Origin: Nostoc sp. NMS7
GTDB taxonomy: Bacteria > Cyanobacteriota > Cyanobacteriia > Cyanobacteriales > Nostocaceae
Assembly (NCBI RefSeq): GCF_017115085.1
Contig: NZ_JABXKJ010000065.1
Location: 1-39,388 of the forward strand
Reading direction: 5' to 3'
DNA: 39,388 nucleotides
A model generated the notes under the pieces. That model searched no databases and was not told the origin of the DNA. It worked only from the letters and a program-made list of their open reading frames with translations. Below are positions 14,387-23,620 of this stretch, one piece after another; the first letter of the stretch is position 1, and each line of letters begins with the position of its first letter. Made by a program: the position numbers and the translations under genes.

Positions 14387-15736
14387 ATGGTTGAAAAAAA
14401 TAACTGGGAAAAAACACGTAAGTATTTTGAAGAAACTGGTGTCAAATTTGTGCGAGTTCTTTGGTGCGATAATGCTAACATTATCCGTGGCAAAGCCGTA
14501 CATCTGGGGATGCTAGATCATTACTTTGAGCATGGGGTGGGTATTTCTGTAGGGCAGCAGGGAATTCCTGTGATGTATGATGCAGTTGTACCAGAAACTG
14601 GTTTAGGGCCAGTAGGTGAAATTCGCTTAGTACCAGATTGGTCTAGGCTCAAGCCTTTACCTTATGCTCCTGGTCATGCTCGTGTTATGGGCAATATGGT
14701 ACTAGATGGTTCTGCTTGGCCATTATGCCCGCGAAATTTCTTGAAGCGGATGATTGCGGCAGCCGAATCTAATGGCTGGGAAGTTCGGGCAGCATTTGAA
14801 AATGAGTTTTACTTACTTCGGCAAACACCTGAAGGAATCATTCCTGCTGACTCCACAGTTTTTGCCTCAACTCAGGCAATGGATATTAACCGAGAAGTAA
14901 TTGATGCGATCGCTGACGCACTGATTGCTCAAGACATACCTGTAGAACAGTATTATCCTGAAGCTGGCCCTGGTCAGCAGGAAATTTCCATACGCTATAC
15001 CGATGCTTTGCAAGCAGCTGATTGGCAAATTGCTTTTCGAGAAACCGTCAGAGCGATCGCCTACAAACACAACCTGATCGCTTCCTTCTTACCCAAAATC
15101 TTCCCCGATGCGGCTGGTAGTGGTTGTCATATCCATCTGAGCCTTTGGCATGGGGAGAAAAACTTGTTACCTGACCCACAGGGAATCTGTGGTCTTTCTG
15201 AGGTAGCATTACAATTTATTGCTGGCATGCTACACCATCTTCCGGCACTGATGGCACTAACTACCCCAAGTACTAATTCTTACCGCCGCCTTCTTCCTCA
15301 TAGTTGGAGTGGTGCTTTTCGCTGTTGGGGATTAGATAATCGAGAGGCAGCCGTGAGAGTCCCCAGTGACCCTGGTTTGGGCTGTCCAAGCAACTTGGAA
15401 TTGAAAACTGTGGATGCCTCAGCTAATCCTTACTTAGGTTTAGGAGCAGTAATTGCCGCCGGACTTGATGGTGTGCAGCGTGGTCTAACACCTGGAAACC
15501 CGGTGAATCAAGACCCTGGATATTTATCAATTGCAGAACGCAATGCTAATCAAATAGACCGATTACCAGATAATCTGGGGCAAGCGATCGCTCACCTTCA
15601 GCAAGACGATATCCTATTAACAGCTTTAAATCCCCAGTTAGCGAAAGCTTTCTTAGCAGTGCGTCAAGCAGAGTGGCTAGCTATGAAAGATTGGGAATTA
15701 AAGGCAGAAGTGAAAACTTTATTAGAGAAATACTAG
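14387..15736 (+). CDS. Glutamine synthetase-like ligase (GSI/FluG C-domain type)
   Basis: A 449-residue glutamine synthetase fold. Metal-binding and catalytic phrases are visible: AAFENEFYLL (Glu pair), YYPEAGPGQQEIS, GSGCHIHLSLW, TNSYRRLLPHSWSGAF and REAAVRVPS. The ATP/glutamate motif follows the GSI-related subgroup that includes gamma-glutamyl-polyamine synthetases and the C-terminal half of fungal FluG and plant NodGS. It is not the main ammonia-assimilating GlnA, whose GSI proteins carry a different core and are somewhat longer. An amidohydrolase gene follows after 18 bp, so the two are almost certainly one operon. The true amine substrate is unknown. Confidence 0.85.
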   Translation: MVEKNNWEKTRKYFEETGVKFVRVLWCDNANIIRGKAVHLGMLDHYFEHGVGISVGQQGIPVMYDAVVPETGLGPVGEIRLVPDWSRLKPLPYAPGHARVMGNMVLDGSAWPLCPRNFLKRMIAAAESNGWEVRAAFENEFYLLRQTPEGIIPADSTVFASTQAMDINREVIDAIADALIAQDIPVEQYYPEAGPGQQEISIRYTDALQAADWQIAFRETVRAIAYKHNLIASFLPKIFPDAAGSGCHIHLSLWHGEKNLLPDPQGICGLSEVALQFIAGMLHHLPALMALTTPSTNSYRRLLPHSWSGAFRCWGLDNREAAVRVPSDPGLGCPSNLELKTVDASANPYLGLGAVIAAGLDGVQRGLTPGNPVNQDPGYLSIAERNANQIDRLPDNLGQAIAHLQQDDILLTALNPQLAKAFLAVRQAEWLAMKDWELKAEVKTLLEKY

Positions 15737-15754
15737 CGATCTGATTACCTACCA

Positions 15755-16894
15755 ATGAATCTAGCTGACATTCCTTTAATTGACCAACACGCCCACAACA
15801 TCTTAAGACCAGAAGTTTTTGCCCAATATCCTTACGCGAGTGCCTTCACTGAGAGCTCTGATCTAGAAATCATCAACTACCATGCGCGTCATACGTTCTT
15901 TTATCGGCGGAGCTTGCGCGAGATTGCAGCTTTATTAAACTGCGAAGCTGAAGAAGCAGCAATTTTGGCACGGCGGGAAAATCTAGGGTTAGAAGAACTG
16001 ACGCAGATTTATTTTCAGGCCGCTAATCTAGAGGCGATTTACTTAGATGATGGTTTGCAGCCAGAAACGATCCTACCGATATCGTGGCATGAAAGGTTTA
16101 TTTCTGTGCGACGAATTCTGAGGTTAGAAATATTAGCAGAACAACTAATTCCGCAATCAGAAGATTTTGCAACTTTTCTAGCAAGATTCATCAGCGAACT
16201 TGATCCACCACCGGTTGGAGTGGTAGCTTTTAAAAGTATTGCTTGTTACCGGAGTGGCTTGGATATTCAACCTGTAGCTGACGAGGTGGCGGCGGCTCAC
16301 TTTGACCTACTCAAACAACAACTGCAAAATCAACCTCTGCGACTGACTGATAAATCCCTGATTGATTTTCTGTTACAACAAGCGTTATTAGTAGCAGCGA
16401 AATATCGCCTACCAGTGCAATTCCATACTGGCTATGGTGATCCCGACTTGGATTTACGATTGGCGAATCCCCTAAATCTGCGATATTTACTAGAGTTACC
16501 CCAGTACCGCCATGTACCATTAGTATTACTACACGCTTCCTATCCTTATATGCAGCAGGCTGGTTATTTGGCTTCTGTATATCCCCAAGTTTATTTAGAT
16601 TTCGGTTTGGCAATACCTTTTTTAAGTGTATCCGGGATGCGGGAAGTAATTAGGCAGCTGTTAGAATTAACTCCCACTACTAAATTAATGTATTCTTCTG
16701 ATGCACACTCAATTCCAGAATTGTACTACTTGGGTGCAAAGTGGGGTCGCCAGCTTTTAGGGGAAGTGCTAGAGCAAGCAATTGCAGATTCTGACATTAC
16801 TGTGGCTGAAGCAGAGGCGATCGCTGTCACAATTTTACGTGAAAATGCCTTAGTTCTCTACAAATCAACGCCAGGAATAGATAATAAGCACTAG
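15755..16894 (+). CDS. Amidohydrolase, FluG N-domain type
   Basis: A 379-residue metal-dependent hydrolase of the amidohydrolase superfamily. The metal-binding elements are IDQHAHN near the N-terminus, VQFHTGYGDPD and VLLHASYPY in the middle, and KLMYSSDAHSIPE near the C-terminus. The order and the phrase RRSLREIAALL after the first metal motif match the N-terminal half of fungal FluG and plant NodGS, which are fusions of this domain to a glutamine synthetase-like domain. Here the two halves are separate neighbouring genes in reversed order (synthetase first). A hydrolytic step coupled to gamma-glutamylation is a plausible joint role. The substrate is unknown. Confidence 0.8.
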   Translation: MNLADIPLIDQHAHNILRPEVFAQYPYASAFTESSDLEIINYHARHTFFYRRSLREIAALLNCEAEEAAILARRENLGLEELTQIYFQAANLEAIYLDDGLQPETILPISWHERFISVRRILRLEILAEQLIPQSEDFATFLARFISELDPPPVGVVAFKSIACYRSGLDIQPVADEVAAAHFDLLKQQLQNQPLRLTDKSLIDFLLQQALLVAAKYRLPVQFHTGYGDPDLDLRLANPLNLRYLLELPQYRHVPLVLLHASYPYMQQAGYLASVYPQVYLDFGLAIPFLSVSGMREVIRQLLELTPTTKLMYSSDAHSIPELYYLGAKWGRQLLGEVLEQAIADSDITVAEAEAIAVTILRENALVLYKSTPGIDNKH

Positions 16895-17012
16895 CTTCTA
16901 GTATTTATTACCTGGTTTTCCGCTTAACCGAACCGTATTGCCCCCACCTTCGCTGTAAATATTGCCCTGTTTTTGGGAACCCTAGATAATAAGGTATCAA
17001 AAATTAAGCCCT

Positions 17013-20000
17013 ATGGTCAGCATTCCCGGATATCACGTTAGCGAAGAACTATACAATGGTTCTCGAACCTTAGTTTATCGGGCTAATCGAGAGATTGACC
17101 AAAAATCTGTGGTGATTAAGCTGATGAAAACTACTTATCCCAGTTTCAGCGAATTGGTACAGTTTCGCAACCAGTTCACGATCGCCAAAAATCTAAATCT
17201 ACCTGGAATCATCCAAACCTACAGCCTGGAACCCTATCAGAATGGCTATGCGTTAGTGATGGAGGACTTTGGAGGAATTTCTCTCAACCAGTGGCAAGGG
17301 AGAGGAGAGAATGGGGGAATGGGGGGAACACCACAAAGTCTGATTGAGTTTTTACAAATAGCGATCGCTCTGTGTAATGCCTTAGATATTCTAATTCGTA
17401 ATCGGATCATTCACAAAGATATTAAACTCGCCAATGTTTTAATTAATCCAGAAACTAAAGAAGTTAAGTTAATTGACTTTAGTATTGCATCTCTGCTGCC
17501 ACGGGAAACTCAAATCCTCATGAGTCCTAATATGCTAGAAGGCACACTTGGCTATTTATCTCCAGAGCAAACTGGACGCATGAATCGGGGAATTGATTAC
17601 CGGACTGATTTTTATTCTTTAGGTGTAACTTTTTACGAGTTACTAACAGGGCAATTACCATTCCAATCGCACGATCCGATGGAATTGGTACATTGTCATA
17701 TTGCCAAACTTCCGCCTTTGGTAGATGAGATTAATCCCCAAATTCCGCCTGTACTCTCATCTATTGTCAGCAAACTAATGGCGAAAAATGCCGAAGACCG
17801 CTATCAGAGCGCATTCGGGCTAAAATATGATTTAGAAATTTGTTTACATCAGCTAAAAGAAGCAGGGAAAATTGAGAGTTTCTCAATTGCCCAACGGGAT
17901 GTGTGCGATCGCTTTATTATCCCAGAAAAACTCTATGGTCGTGAGCATGAAGTTGAAACTCTGCTAAAAGCCTTTGATCGCGTTACCAACAATCAGATGG
18001 TTACTGAGCGTAGCCGAAGTACGGAACTAATGCTGGTGGCTGGTTTTTCTGGTGTTGGTAAAACTGCTTTGGTGAACGAGATTCATAAACCGATTGTCCG
18101 GCAAAGGGGCTACTTCATCAAAGGCAAATTTGACCAACTTAATCGTAATATTCCCTTCTTTGCTTTTGTGCAGGCGTTTCGAGATTTAATGGGGCAATTG
18201 CTAAGTAAAAGTGATGCCCAATTGTCAACTTGGAAAAATAAAATTTTACAAGTGCTGGGTGATCAGGGGCAAGTCATTGTTGAGGTAATCCCCGAACTAG
18301 AACAAATTATTGGTCAACAACCACCTGTAACCGAACTTTCACTCAATGCAGCACAGAATCGTTTTAATTTACTCTTCCAAAAGTTCATTCAGGTATTCAC
18401 CACAAAAGAACATCCATTAGTAATTTTCCTCGATGATTTGCAGTGGGCTGATTCGACATCACTCAAATTGATGCAGTTGCTGATGAAGGAGTCTGGAAGT
18501 GGAGCTTTACTTTTAATTGGAGCTTATCGGGATAATGAAGTTTCTGCTGCTCATCCATTGATGTTCACATTAGATGAAATTGCTAAAGCCAATTCTAGCA
18601 TTAACAAAATTACATTATCTCCGCTGAGTGAAGCAAGTTTAAATCAACTGGTTGCTGATACCCTAAATTGTTCACTAGAAACTACAGAAATACTCGCACA
18701 ATTGGTTTATCAGAAAACCAAGGGTAATCCATTTTTTAGTACGCAATTTTTTAAAGCACTACATCAAGATCAGCTAATTAAATTTGATTTAGATAGCGGA
18801 AGCTGGCAGTGTAATATTGCCGATTTGAAGGCGTTAGCTCTGACAGATAATGTGGTTGATTTTATGGTATTACAGTTGCGAAAATTGCCAGACTCAACGC
18901 AGAATGTTTTGAAATTAGCGGCTTGTATTGGTAATAAATTTGATTTGGCAACATTGGCAATTGTTTCGGAAAATTCCGAAAACGAAACAGCAACATACCT
19001 CTGGAAAGCATTACAAGAGGGATTAATCATACCGCAAAGTGAAGTTTACAAATTCTATGTCGGGCGGGAAACACAGGATTTAGTAGAAAGTTCGCTAACT
19101 GTAAACTATAAATTTTTACACGATCGCGTTCAACAAGCGGCTTATGTGTTAATCCCAGAGTCCAAAAAAAAATCTATCCATCTGCAAATTGGCCAACTAT
19201 TATTAAGCAAAATACCGATTAAAAAGCAGGAAGAGAGAATTTTTGAGATTGTTAATCAGTTGAATATTGGTGTAAAGCTAATCACTCAACAGTCTGAACG
19301 AGATCAATTAGCACAGTTAAATTTGCTGGCTGGAAAAAAAGCCAAACTATCTACTGCTTATGCTAATACAATAGAATATATCAGTTGCGGGATTCAGCTA
19401 TTGAGAACAGATAGCTGGCAACAACAGTATTCACTCACATTAGCCTTGTATGAAGAAGCTGCTTCGGCAGCCTATTTCATGGGTCAATTTGACCAAGTAG
19501 AAGAGTTTGTTAAGCAAGTACAACAACATACTAACGTCTTATTAGATCAGGTGAAATCGATTGAGATCCAAATCCAATCTTATTTAGCTCAGAGTCGTTT
19601 TGATGATTCGATTAAGACTGCGATCGCACTGCTAAATCTCTTAGGTGTTAAACTATCTCATCAAGCAAATAAAACCCAAACATTCCTCAGTTTAGCCCAA
19701 ACAAAATTACGACTTTTAGGTAAATCTCCTTTAAATTTAATTGATTTACCTAATATGACGGGGGACAAACAACTGGCAGCAATCCGAATTCTGGCTAGTA
19801 CGAATTCAACCGCTTATATTGGTCGTCCAGATTTACTCCCACAAGTAATCTTGAGTGAAGTCAATTTATCCATGCAGTACGGCAATGCGGCAGCATCTGC
19901 CTTTGGCTATGCCTGGTATGGATTGATTGAGTGTGGCATTCTGGGAAATATTCAGACAGGTTATGAATTTGGTCAATTAGCATTACAAATTCTCGAAAAA

Positions 20001-22448
20001 TTCCATAGCAAGGAATTTAAAGCTAGAACCTTCTTCATTGTTCAAACATTTATTAATCACTGGCATGAACCCCTTCAAGGCACAATTGCACCGTTAATCG
20101 AAGCCTATCAACTGGGGTTAGAAATAGGGGATATTGAATATGCTGCTTGGGCTAGCTATACCTGTAGTTTTCATGGATACTTTATGGGGCAGGAATTGGC
20201 TGAGTTAGAAAAACAGATGGGTGACTATGCTGAAGTCTACAGCCATTTTAGACAAGAAAAACCCCATACGTATATTAATTCATTTCGTCAAGCCATCTTG
20301 AATTTGTTGGGATCTACTAATCCCAGTTACTTATCAGGTGCTGTTTATGATGCCCAAACTATTCGGCCATTACAAAAACAAGCAGGCGATCGCACTGGAT
20401 TGTGCTTTAGCTATGCCAATGAACTGATACTTTGCTACCTGTTTGAAAATTATACCGCAGCATCTGAAGCAGCAATTAATGCAATAACCTATTTAGATGG
20501 GGTAACATCGGCGGCAGTTGTACCAATAGTTTATTTTTATCAGGCGTTAACTCAACTGATTCTCTATCCAACAGCAACGCCTACTGAGCAAAAAAAGATT
20601 ATTAAAAAAGTAAGATACCATCAGAAAAAGCTGAAAAAATGGGCACATTATGCCCCAACAAATCATCAACACAAATTTTATTTAGTCGAAGCCGAACGGC
20701 ATCGAATTTTGCTGCAAAAAAATAAAGCAATGGAATTGTATGATCGCGCTATTTCTCTGGCTAAAGAAAACAAATATATCCAAGAAGAAGCCTTGAGCAA
20801 TGAACTAGCTGCCAAGTTCTACCTTGAGTGGGGCAAAGAAAAAATTGCTCAAGTTTATATGCAAGAAGCTTATTACTGCTATGCCCGTTGGGGTGCTAAA
20901 GCCAAAACCGAGGACTTAGAAAAACGCTATTCTCAACTCCTAACTCCCATCTTAGAAGGGCAAATTAATCGCTTCCAACTGAGTTCAACCTTCGATACAT
21001 TATCATTCCCAAATCAAACCATCCACACAAACTTTTCTAGCAGCAATATTTATGAAGCCCTCGATTTATCCACCATCTTCAAAGTCTCACAAGCTCTCTC
21101 CAGTGAAATTAAATTAGAGCAATTACTCACTACCCTTTTGGAAGTGGTGATGGAAAATGCTGGGGGGCAAAAAGCTGCCTTACTTGTACTCCAACAGGAC
21201 AAGTTAGTGGTTAAAGCTGTAGCTACTATTAATGAAGGAGTCACTCTGGTATCTGTACCATTATCAACCAGCGAAGGCATTCCGATTACACTAGCAAACT
21301 CTGTCAAACACAGCTTAAAAACTGTTGTGCTAGATGATGCAACAGCACAAACTGATTTTATCGCCGACCCATATTTCATGCAGCAAGAACCTAAGAGTGT
21401 GTTGTGTACGCCGATGTTAAATCAGGGTAAACTTATCGGGCTGCTATATCTAGAAAATCCGCTAACAATTGGTGCATTTACTCGCGATCGCATTGAAGTT
21501 ATCCAACTGCTATGCACCCAAGCCGCCATCTCTCTAGAAAATGCCCGTCTTTATCAAGAATCTCAAAATTATGGACAACAGTTAGAGCGATCGCTGCAAG
21601 AACTTGAACACACCCAATTACAAATGGTGCAAAATGAAAAAATGGCAACCTTGGGTAATTTGGTTGCAGGTGTGGCACATGAAATTAATAATCCCATCGG
21701 ATTTTTGAAAGGCAGCATCAACAATGCCGAAGAGTATACTCAAGACTTACTCGCCCATATCCAATGCTACCAACAACATTATCCCACTCCTGCGATCGCA
21801 GTCATTAAGCATAGCGAAAAAATTGATCTAGAATTCCTAACTGAGGACTTACCAAAGCTAGTAAGTTCGATGAAAATGGCAAGCGATCGGATTGAAGACA
21901 TTAGTACCAGCCTCCGCACTTTCTCCAGAGCTGATACAGCCGAAAAAGTTGCTTGTAACCTCCATGAAGGGATTGAGAGTACGCTGTTGATTTTGAAGTA
22001 TCGCCTCAAAGCTTACGAAAAACGTCCCGCGATCGAAGTCATCACTGATTATGGAGAATTACCACCTGTAAAGTGCTTTTTAGGACAGCTAAATCAAGTA
22101 TTTATGAACATCCTCGCTAATGCAATTGATGCCTTCGATACATCCGTTGGGGGACGTTCTTTTGCCGAAGTCCAAGCCGATCATCAGCAAATACTGATTC
22201 ACACCGAAGTATCCAGTGACCAACAAATGGTTATAATTCGGATTAGAGATAACGGTCAGGGGATACCAGAGGAAATTAGATATCGGATCTTTGACCACCT
22301 GTTTACAACTAAAGAGGTGGGGAAAGGAACAGGATTAGGATTAGCGATCGCTCGTCAAATTGTCGAGGAAACCCACAATGGGCGGTTGAGTTGCAATTCT
22401 GTGCTTGGCGAAGGAACAGAATTTGTCATTGAGATTCCAGTCTCTTAA
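17013..22448 (+). CDS. Giant hybrid Ser/Thr kinase-AAA ATPase-GAF-histidine kinase (HstK type)
   Basis: An 1811-residue cytosolic sensor. Residues ~5-270 are a protein kinase with IHKDIKLANVLI and LIDFSIAS (DFS in place of DFG). Residues ~300-620 are a predicted AAA/NACHT-like ATPase with P-loop GFSGVGKTAL (~345) and Walker B VIFLDDLQWADS (~470). Residues ~620-1340 are a helical TPR-like region. A GAF domain (~1346-1510) is followed by a coiled coil. The histidine kinase has H-box VAGVAHEINNPIGFLKGS (~1550), N-box QVFMNILANAIDAFD, and the G boxes DNGQGIP and GKGTGLGLAIA. This architecture is known as the HstK family in Anabaena. Two insertions carry interspersed-repeat DNA in frame (about 17297-17335 and 18000-18028). 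The ligand and the partner regulator are unknown; a PhoB-type regulator gene follows but probably belongs to the sph system. Confidence 0.9.
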   Translation: MVSIPGYHVSEELYNGSRTLVYRANREIDQKSVVIKLMKTTYPSFSELVQFRNQFTIAKNLNLPGIIQTYSLEPYQNGYALVMEDFGGISLNQWQGRGENGGMGGTPQSLIEFLQIAIALCNALDILIRNRIIHKDIKLANVLINPETKEVKLIDFSIASLLPRETQILMSPNMLEGTLGYLSPEQTGRMNRGIDYRTDFYSLGVTFYELLTGQLPFQSHDPMELVHCHIAKLPPLVDEINPQIPPVLSSIVSKLMAKNAEDRYQSAFGLKYDLEICLHQLKEAGKIESFSIAQRDVCDRFIIPEKLYGREHEVETLLKAFDRVTNNQMVTERSRSTELMLVAGFSGVGKTALVNEIHKPIVRQRGYFIKGKFDQLNRNIPFFAFVQAFRDLMGQLLSKSDAQLSTWKNKILQVLGDQGQVIVEVIPELEQIIGQQPPVTELSLNAAQNRFNLLFQKFIQVFTTKEHPLVIFLDDLQWADSTSLKLMQLLMKESGSGALLLIGAYRDNEVSAAHPLMFTLDEIAKANSSINKITLSPLSEASLNQLVADTLNCSLETTEILAQLVYQKTKGNPFFSTQFFKALHQDQLIKFDLDSGSWQCNIADLKALALTDNVVDFMVLQLRKLPDSTQNVLKLAACIGNKFDLATLAIVSENSENETATYLWKALQEGLIIPQSEVYKFYVGRETQDLVESSLTVNYKFLHDRVQQAAYVLIPESKKKSIHLQIGQLLLSKIPIKKQEERIFEIVNQLNIGVKLITQQSERDQLAQLNLLAGKKAKLSTAYANTIEYISCGIQLLRTDSWQQQYSLTLALYEEAASAAYFMGQFDQVEEFVKQVQQHTNVLLDQVKSIEIQIQSYLAQSRFDDSIKTAIALLNLLGVKLSHQANKTQTFLSLAQTKLRLLGKSPLNLIDLPNMTGDKQLAAIRILASTNSTAYIGRPDLLPQVILSEVNLSMQYGNAAASAFGYAWYGLIECGILGNIQTGYEFGQLALQILEKFHSKEFKARTFFIVQTFINHWHEPLQGTIAPLIEAYQLGLEIGDIEYAAWASYTCSFHGYFMGQELAELEKQMGDYAEVYSHFRQEKPHTYINSFRQAILNLLGSTNPSYLSGAVYDAQTIRPLQKQAGDRTGLCFSYANELILCYLFENYTAASEAAINAITYLDGVTSAAVVPIVYFYQALTQLILYPTATPTEQKKIIKKVRYHQKKLKKWAHYAPTNHQHKFYLVEAERHRILLQKNKAMELYDRAISLAKENKYIQEEALSNELAAKFYLEWGKEKIAQVYMQEAYYCYARWGAKAKTEDLEKRYSQLLTPILEGQINRFQLSSTFDTLSFPNQTIHTNFSSSNIYEALDLSTIFKVSQALSSEIKLEQLLTTLLEVVMENAGGQKAALLVLQQDKLVVKAVATINEGVTLVSVPLSTSEGIPITLANSVKHSLKTVVLDDATAQTDFIADPYFMQQEPKSVLCTPMLNQGKLIGLLYLENPLTIGAFTRDRIEVIQLLCTQAAISLENARLYQESQNYGQQLERSLQELEHTQLQMVQNEKMATLGNLVAGVAHEINNPIGFLKGSINNAEEYTQDLLAHIQCYQQHYPTPAIAVIKHSEKIDLEFLTEDLPKLVSSMKMASDRIEDISTSLRTFSRADTAEKVACNLHEGIESTLLILKYRLKAYEKRPAIEVITDYGELPPVKCFLGQLNQVFMNILANAIDAFDTSVGGRSFAEVQADHQQILIHTEVSSDQQMVIIRIRDNGQGIPEEIRYRIFDHLFTTKEVGKGTGLGLAIARQIVEETHNGRLSCNSVLGEGTEFVIEIPVS

Positions 22449-22572
22449 TGGCTACTATTCCGATCTGATTTAGCAGGCTGCTGTGGTATATGTTACATTT
22501 TGTAAAGAAAATCTCAAAGAATTAACCCTAGTAGAAGCGTGGTTCCAATAAGGCCAGATAATAGATTCAACC

Positions 22573-22690
22573 TAATTCATAATTATGAATTAAAAAGGGT
22601 TTGTACCCAGTGCAACTATCAACCAGTCTTGTTTGAGTTGGGGTTTGAATCCCGATCTAAAACATAATTATAAATTATCAATTATGAATT
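22573..22690. repeat. AT-rich palindromes upstream of sphR
   Basis: TAATTCATAATTATGAATTA (22573-22592) is a perfect 20-bp palindrome. A second imperfect one is built from CATAATT and AATTATG at about 22663-22687. The whole 22449-22740 spacer has no gene. I looked for tandem PHO boxes and could not identify a convincing array. Whether the palindromes bind a regulator or are repeats is open. Confidence 0.55.
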
Positions 22691-22740
22691 TTTAATCGTC
22701 TTAATTGATACAAGCACAGTCCTAGACTTTTGTGATATCA

Positions 22741-23493
22741 ATGTATACCAGTGAATCGACCAAATATTCTGCCAGAACGGACATTGGACAAACCAGCCGT
22801 ATTTTAGTAGTAGAAGATGAAGAATTAATCCAGGAAATGCTAGCTGTAGCCTTGGAAGAAGAAGGTTATGGGGTGATAACCGCACCCGATGGGCGGTCTG
22901 CTTTAGAGTATCTCAAAAGTTTTGAAACCAATTCAGGGGAACTTCCCTTTGATCTAGTGATTCTTGATTTGATGCTGCCTCAAATCAATGGGCTAGATAT
23001 TTGCCGTTTGTTGCGTCATCAAGGAAACCCAGTACCGATTTTAATCCTCAGTGCTAAGGGTAGTGAAACTGACCGCGTTCTGGGGTTAGAGGTGGGAGCA
23101 GATGACTACCTGACCAAACCCTTTAGTATGCGCGAATTAGTGGCTCGTTGTCGGGCTTTACTCCGCCGCCAACGCCTAAGTAATTTACCCCCAGTACCAG
23201 TATTAAAATTCAAAGATGTTACCTTGAATCCCCAAGAATGTCGTGTGCTAGTTCGTGGTCAAGAGGTGAGTCTTTCCCCTAAAGAGTTCCGTCTGCTGGA
23301 ACTGTTTATGAGTTACGCCCGTAGGGTATGGTCACGAGAACAATTACTCGATCAGGTTTGGGGTCCAGATTTCGTCGGCGATAGTAAAACTGTAGACGTT
23401 CACATTCGCTGGTTGCGCGAAAAATTAGAGCAAGACCCCAGTCATCCTGAATATATTGTGACTGTACGAGGTTTTGGCTATAGGTTTGGTTGA
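22741..23493 (+). CDS. sphR: Phosphate response regulator SphR (PhoB/OmpR family)
   Basis: A receiver domain (about residues 22-140) is joined to a winged-helix DNA-binding domain (about 155-250, VSLSPKEFRLLELFM ... VDVHIRWLREKLE). The acidic pocket is VVEDE, the phosphoacceptor Asp is in VILDLMLP, and the conserved Lys is in YLTKPFS. ATG at 22741 is chosen over a GTG three codons upstream. The Sph identity comes from sphS and sphU downstream, separated only by an inserted TnpB element. SphR is expected to activate phosphate-scavenging genes under phosphate limitation. The TGA stop lies at the edge of the inserted element, so the C-terminus may differ slightly from the ancestral one. Confidence 0.85.
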   Translation: MYTSESTKYSARTDIGQTSRILVVEDEELIQEMLAVALEEEGYGVITAPDGRSALEYLKSFETNSGELPFDLVILDLMLPQINGLDICRLLRHQGNPVPILILSAKGSETDRVLGLEVGADDYLTKPFSMRELVARCRALLRRQRLSNLPPVPVLKFKDVTLNPQECRVLVRGQEVSLSPKEFRLLELFMSYARRVWSREQLLDQVWGPDFVGDSKTVDVHIRWLREKLEQDPSHPEYIVTVRGFGYRFG

Positions 23494-23620
23494 CATCCTC
23501 CCCGGCATAAATGCCGGGGATTCCTAAGCCTCACGGATTAGGTTTCTGTTTCTTTCCCCCAGGGGTTTTACGCAACTGCCCTTTAACCTTAAGGCTATCA
23601 GGTCTTACGTTCGCTCCACA
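23494..23620 (-). ncRNA. Predicted TnpB-associated omega (re)RNA 3' scaffold
   Basis: In TnpB elements the guide RNA arises from the 3' end of tnpB plus the right end and continues into flanking DNA, which provides the guide. Here the minus-strand right end carries the 10-bp GC-rich hairpin and the flanking DNA is the end of sphR. Extent and expression are inferred from the family; no promoter was identified. Confidence 0.35.

Noticed and set aside
22640..22665. GGGTTTGAATCCC resembling a tRNA T-arm
   Set aside because: No acceptor stem, D-arm or anticodon arm can be built around it at the right distances.
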